From an uncultured Mediterraneibacter sp. (GTDB lineage Bacteria; Bacillota; Clostridia; Lachnospirales; Lachnospiraceae), in contig NZ_CAKRGI010000020.1 of assembly GCF_934330165.1 (NCBI RefSeq), positions 1 to 44,791 of the forward strand: a DNA stretch of 44,791 nt, given 5' to 3'. The position numbers were made by a program, and so were the translations under genes. How positions within the stretch are numbered: position 1 is the first letter of the stretch; each line of letters begins with the position of its first letter. A model generated the notes under the pieces. It was not told the DNA's origin and did not search any database. It saw only the letters and a list, made by a program, of their open reading frames with translations. Positions 43,100 through 44,791 of this stretch are shown here, piece after piece.

Positions 43100-43636
43100 G
43101 TGAATGGAAAAATTCAAAAATGTATCGAACAGATATATGTAAATAAAGATTTTAATTATTTTAAGAGAAGTTGTAAAAAAGAATATAAATTTATAGAAGA
43201 GTTACAGCTATTGGCGAATACTGTTTGCAGTAAACTTTATTTGGAGTCGGCGATACATTCACCAACGGTAGATATGAGATTTGTTTTTGAAGATTATGAA
43301 CAGGATATCTATTGCGTTCATTATCAGACAATATTAAAAATCAGTAAACTTGCAGATATGTTTTATCTTCAACATGAGTTTTGTGTAGAAAATAAGGATC
43401 CGAACAGGATGACCCCGGTATTAGACGGCTTTGGGGGCGAACCATATACAAAGACGCAATATAAGATGGAAGAGCAAATAACTCGGATTTTGGAGAAAAA
43501 TAAAATGGAAAAAATAGAGTTCAATGAACTGGATGAGGTTGTAGGCTCTTTAGAAATGTTGCCAAATAGTATATTGGGGAAACAAATGACAGTTGAATTA
43601 GCGTTATTTCATGATGCTTATGGAATTAATGATTAA
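43100..43636 (+). CDS. immunity protein candidate for cassette C
   Basis: 178 residues from GTG 43100 with AGGAGG at 43085-43090, inside the end of the toxin remnant. Soluble and acidic; FIEELQLLANTVCSKLYLES, VLDGFGGEPYTKTQYK and LDEVVGSLEMLPNSILGKQ are seen. No family recognised. It is intact although its toxin is broken, as expected of an immunity gene kept under selection. Confidence 0.65.
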   Translation: MNGKIQKCIEQIYVNKDFNYFKRSCKKEYKFIEELQLLANTVCSKLYLESAIHSPTVDMRFVFEDYEQDIYCVHYQTILKISKLADMFYLQHEFCVENKDPNRMTPVLDGFGGEPYTKTQYKMEEQITRILEKNKMEKIEFNELDEVVGSLEMLPNSILGKQMTVELALFHDAYGIND

Positions 43637-43692
43637 GGAGAAATGTGATGATTAGGGATGTGTATTCAGTTTGAAGTATCCAGAATTAATGT

Positions 43693-43935
43693 ATGGTAAG
43701 GAAGATGCTTATGGAAAAAATCGAGAGTTTACAGGAAAAGATTGATAAAACTGAATATTGGGATATGAAAATTCTTGATTTCCAAATTAATTTTTTGGGA
43801 GATGAGGTAAGCATGTGGATTTATAATGATGCGGATACAAGTTGGCGGGTATCATTTTTATCCTGTTATAAAGTGAGTTATGAAACAGATGCAACCTGGA
43901 GAGGTAGAACCGTTAGAATGTATCGATACAGATAA
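43693..43935 (+). CDS. small immunity-like protein, 3' end replaced by repeat
   Basis: 80 residues, MVRKMLMEKIESLQEKIDKT then WDMKILDFQINFLGDEVSMW and SFLSCYKVSYETDATWRG. The last 11 codons lie in the 85-bp repeat, so the natural C terminus may be lost. The start has only a weak ribosome binding site (GGTAAGGA). Function unknown. Confidence 0.5.
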   Translation: MVRKMLMEKIESLQEKIDKTEYWDMKILDFQINFLGDEVSMWIYNDADTSWRVSFLSCYKVSYETDATWRGRTVRMYRYR

Positions 43936-43988
43936 TATTATTGGTGTTAGAATATATTTTTAAGTCGTTTTAATAGCTTTTAGCTGTT
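43904..43988. repeat. 85-bp exact direct repeat, copy 2
   Basis: Identical to 39895-39979. It contains the end of the small gene at 43693. Confidence 0.95.
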
Positions 43989-44045
43989 TTAATTTTTAGT
44001 TCAAAAGGATCTGTCAATCAGTCATGATGTTGTCAGCCCTGAACC

Positions 44046-44791
44046 GACCCCCAGAAGTTAGACCAAAAAATCTAACTTTTTGGGGTCACCTCACCCAACG
44101 GCTTTTTCCATCCATACTCTGACGGATACCGTTTTTTTTTACAAATTCAATGTATTGCTGACTTGTGAACTGACAACCCTGATCAGAGTTCAAAATCTGT
44201 GGTTTTGACACAGCAAATGCTTTTTTTAGAGCATTGATAACCATTCTGGTATCAAGGGTATCATCGACTTCCCAGCCTACGATACAGCGGCTGTACCAGT
44301 CGATTACAGCTGTCAGATATAGAAATCCGTGTCTGATTGGAATATATGTAATGTCAATAGACCACGCCTGATTTGGTGCATCTATGACGGCATTTCGAAG
44401 AAGATAAGGACATACCTTTGTCTGTTGCATCCGCTTGGAAAGATTCATCTTAGGATAGATTGGGTAAATATCCATCTCATTCATATAGCGGCGTGCTTTA
44501 CGACGCCCAACATGATAACCTCTGTTTTTGAGTTGTGCAGACATTTGCCTTGCACCCCAGGTTGGATTATCCGTATGAAGATGGTCGATAATCTCTTTAC
44601 ACGCCAGTTCTTCGTCTGATACAGGTGAAGTCTTGTAATAGATGCTTGTACGGTTGATATCAAGCAGTTTTGCTCCTACAGATGCCGGGATTTCTTTAGT
44701 CGTCAAAAGGTTTTGGACTAAACTTACTCTCGTAGTCAGGTCCACAAATTTCTTCAGATTTTTTTTGAGCCAGTCAACCTGCATGGTTAAC
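44046..44791 (-). mobile_element. truncated IS3-family insertion sequence
   Basis: The end near 44046-44088 has GACCCCCAGAAGTTAGACC and, inverted, TCTAACTTTTTGGGGTCA, typical IS3-like terminal sequence. OrfB lies inside on the minus strand. The element runs past the window edge. Confidence 0.7.
44086..44784 (-). CDS. IS3-family transposase OrfB, truncated
   Basis: 232 residues. An HTH_21-like region (CKEIIDHLHTDNPTWGARQM, VGRRKARRYMNEMDIYPIYP) is followed by the rve integrase core with the first Asp in SIDITYIP and the second in LNSDQGCQFTS. The protein then ends QSMDGKSRWVR, where intact members continue to the catalytic Glu (about 50 more residues). The third residue of DDE is thus missing and the stop overlaps the terminal repeat. 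Probably inactive. The upstream OrfA would lie beyond the window. Confidence 0.85.
   Translation of the reverse strand: MQVDWLKKNLKKFVDLTTRVSLVQNLLTTKEIPASVGAKLLDINRTSIYYKTSPVSDEELACKEIIDHLHTDNPTWGARQMSAQLKNRGYHVGRRKARRYMNEMDIYPIYPKMNLSKRMQQTKVCPYLLRNAVIDAPNQAWSIDITYIPIRHGFLYLTAVIDWYSRCIVGWEVDDTLDTRMVINALKKAFAVSKPQILNSDQGCQFTSQQYIEFVKKNGIRQSMDGKSRWVR

Overview
The window looks like a chromosome segment of a low-to-moderate GC Gram-positive anaerobe of the Lachnospiraceae type (Blautia / Mediterraneibacter / Dorea-like). This is inferred from strong AGGAGG ribosome binding sites, TTGACA/TATAAT promoters, a T-box leader, the Bacillus/Clostridium gene order cysE-cysS-mrnC-rlmB-sigH, and a KTGD-type wall anchor. 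No species can be named from sequence reading alone.

Positions 1-34,440 are mostly ordinary chromosome. An elongator tRNA-Met is followed by an O-antigen/teichoic-acid-type ABC exporter (permease and ATPase), a small membrane protein, ispF with an unusual cysteine-rich tail, and an Eis-like acetyltransferase. Next comes a giant secreted protein of about 2,166 residues (transglutaminase-like domain, many immunoglobulin-like MBG/Big modules, wall anchor). A cysteine T-box then controls cysE-cysS-mrnC-rlmB-sigH, followed by a CPBP protease and dtd, then tRNA-Thr(GGT). After that come an Ala/Lys/Glu-repeat membrane protein, an orphan holin-endolysin pair, a NUDIX hydrolase, glnS, purA, several small genes, a SEC-C protein, a double-DUF1540 cysteine-rich protein whose start codon sits inside a long hairpin, an AI-2E family permease, and metA (acetyl-CoA type by residue E111). 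The last part holds a TetR regulator divergent from degV, two SAM methyltransferases with a shared operator motif, and an alpha/beta hydrolase. Two gene remnants (a carbon-nitrogen hydrolase start and a hydrolase tail) flank the methyltransferases.

Positions about 34,440-44,791 form an AT-rich accessory island made of RHS polymorphic-toxin C-terminal cassettes. Cassette A (36,164-37,917) is an RHS tail with a type-28-like toxin tip and a CdiI-like immunity gene. Cassette B (40,057-42,467) is a truncated RHS core with a different tip and its own immunity gene. Cassette C (42,757-43,636) is a broken linker and toxin remnant with an intact downstream immunity candidate. Around them lie orphan immunity-like genes (SUKH and others), a frameshifted gene, a gene cut by an in-frame TGA, and two lipoproteins. 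An exact 85-bp direct repeat, 4,009 bp apart, brackets cassettes B and C. An exact 120-bp repeat links B and C. The island ends in a truncated IS3-type transposase at the window edge. None of the RHS genes has its N-terminal delivery region here, so the array reads as a store of displaced tips and immunity genes next to, or derived from, a full-length RHS gene outside the window.

The strongest candidates for something new are the RHS cassette array with its repeat-bounded 4-kb unit, the hairpin that hides the DUF1540 start codon, the paired TTAG-N6-CTAA operators, and the orphan holin-endolysin pair.
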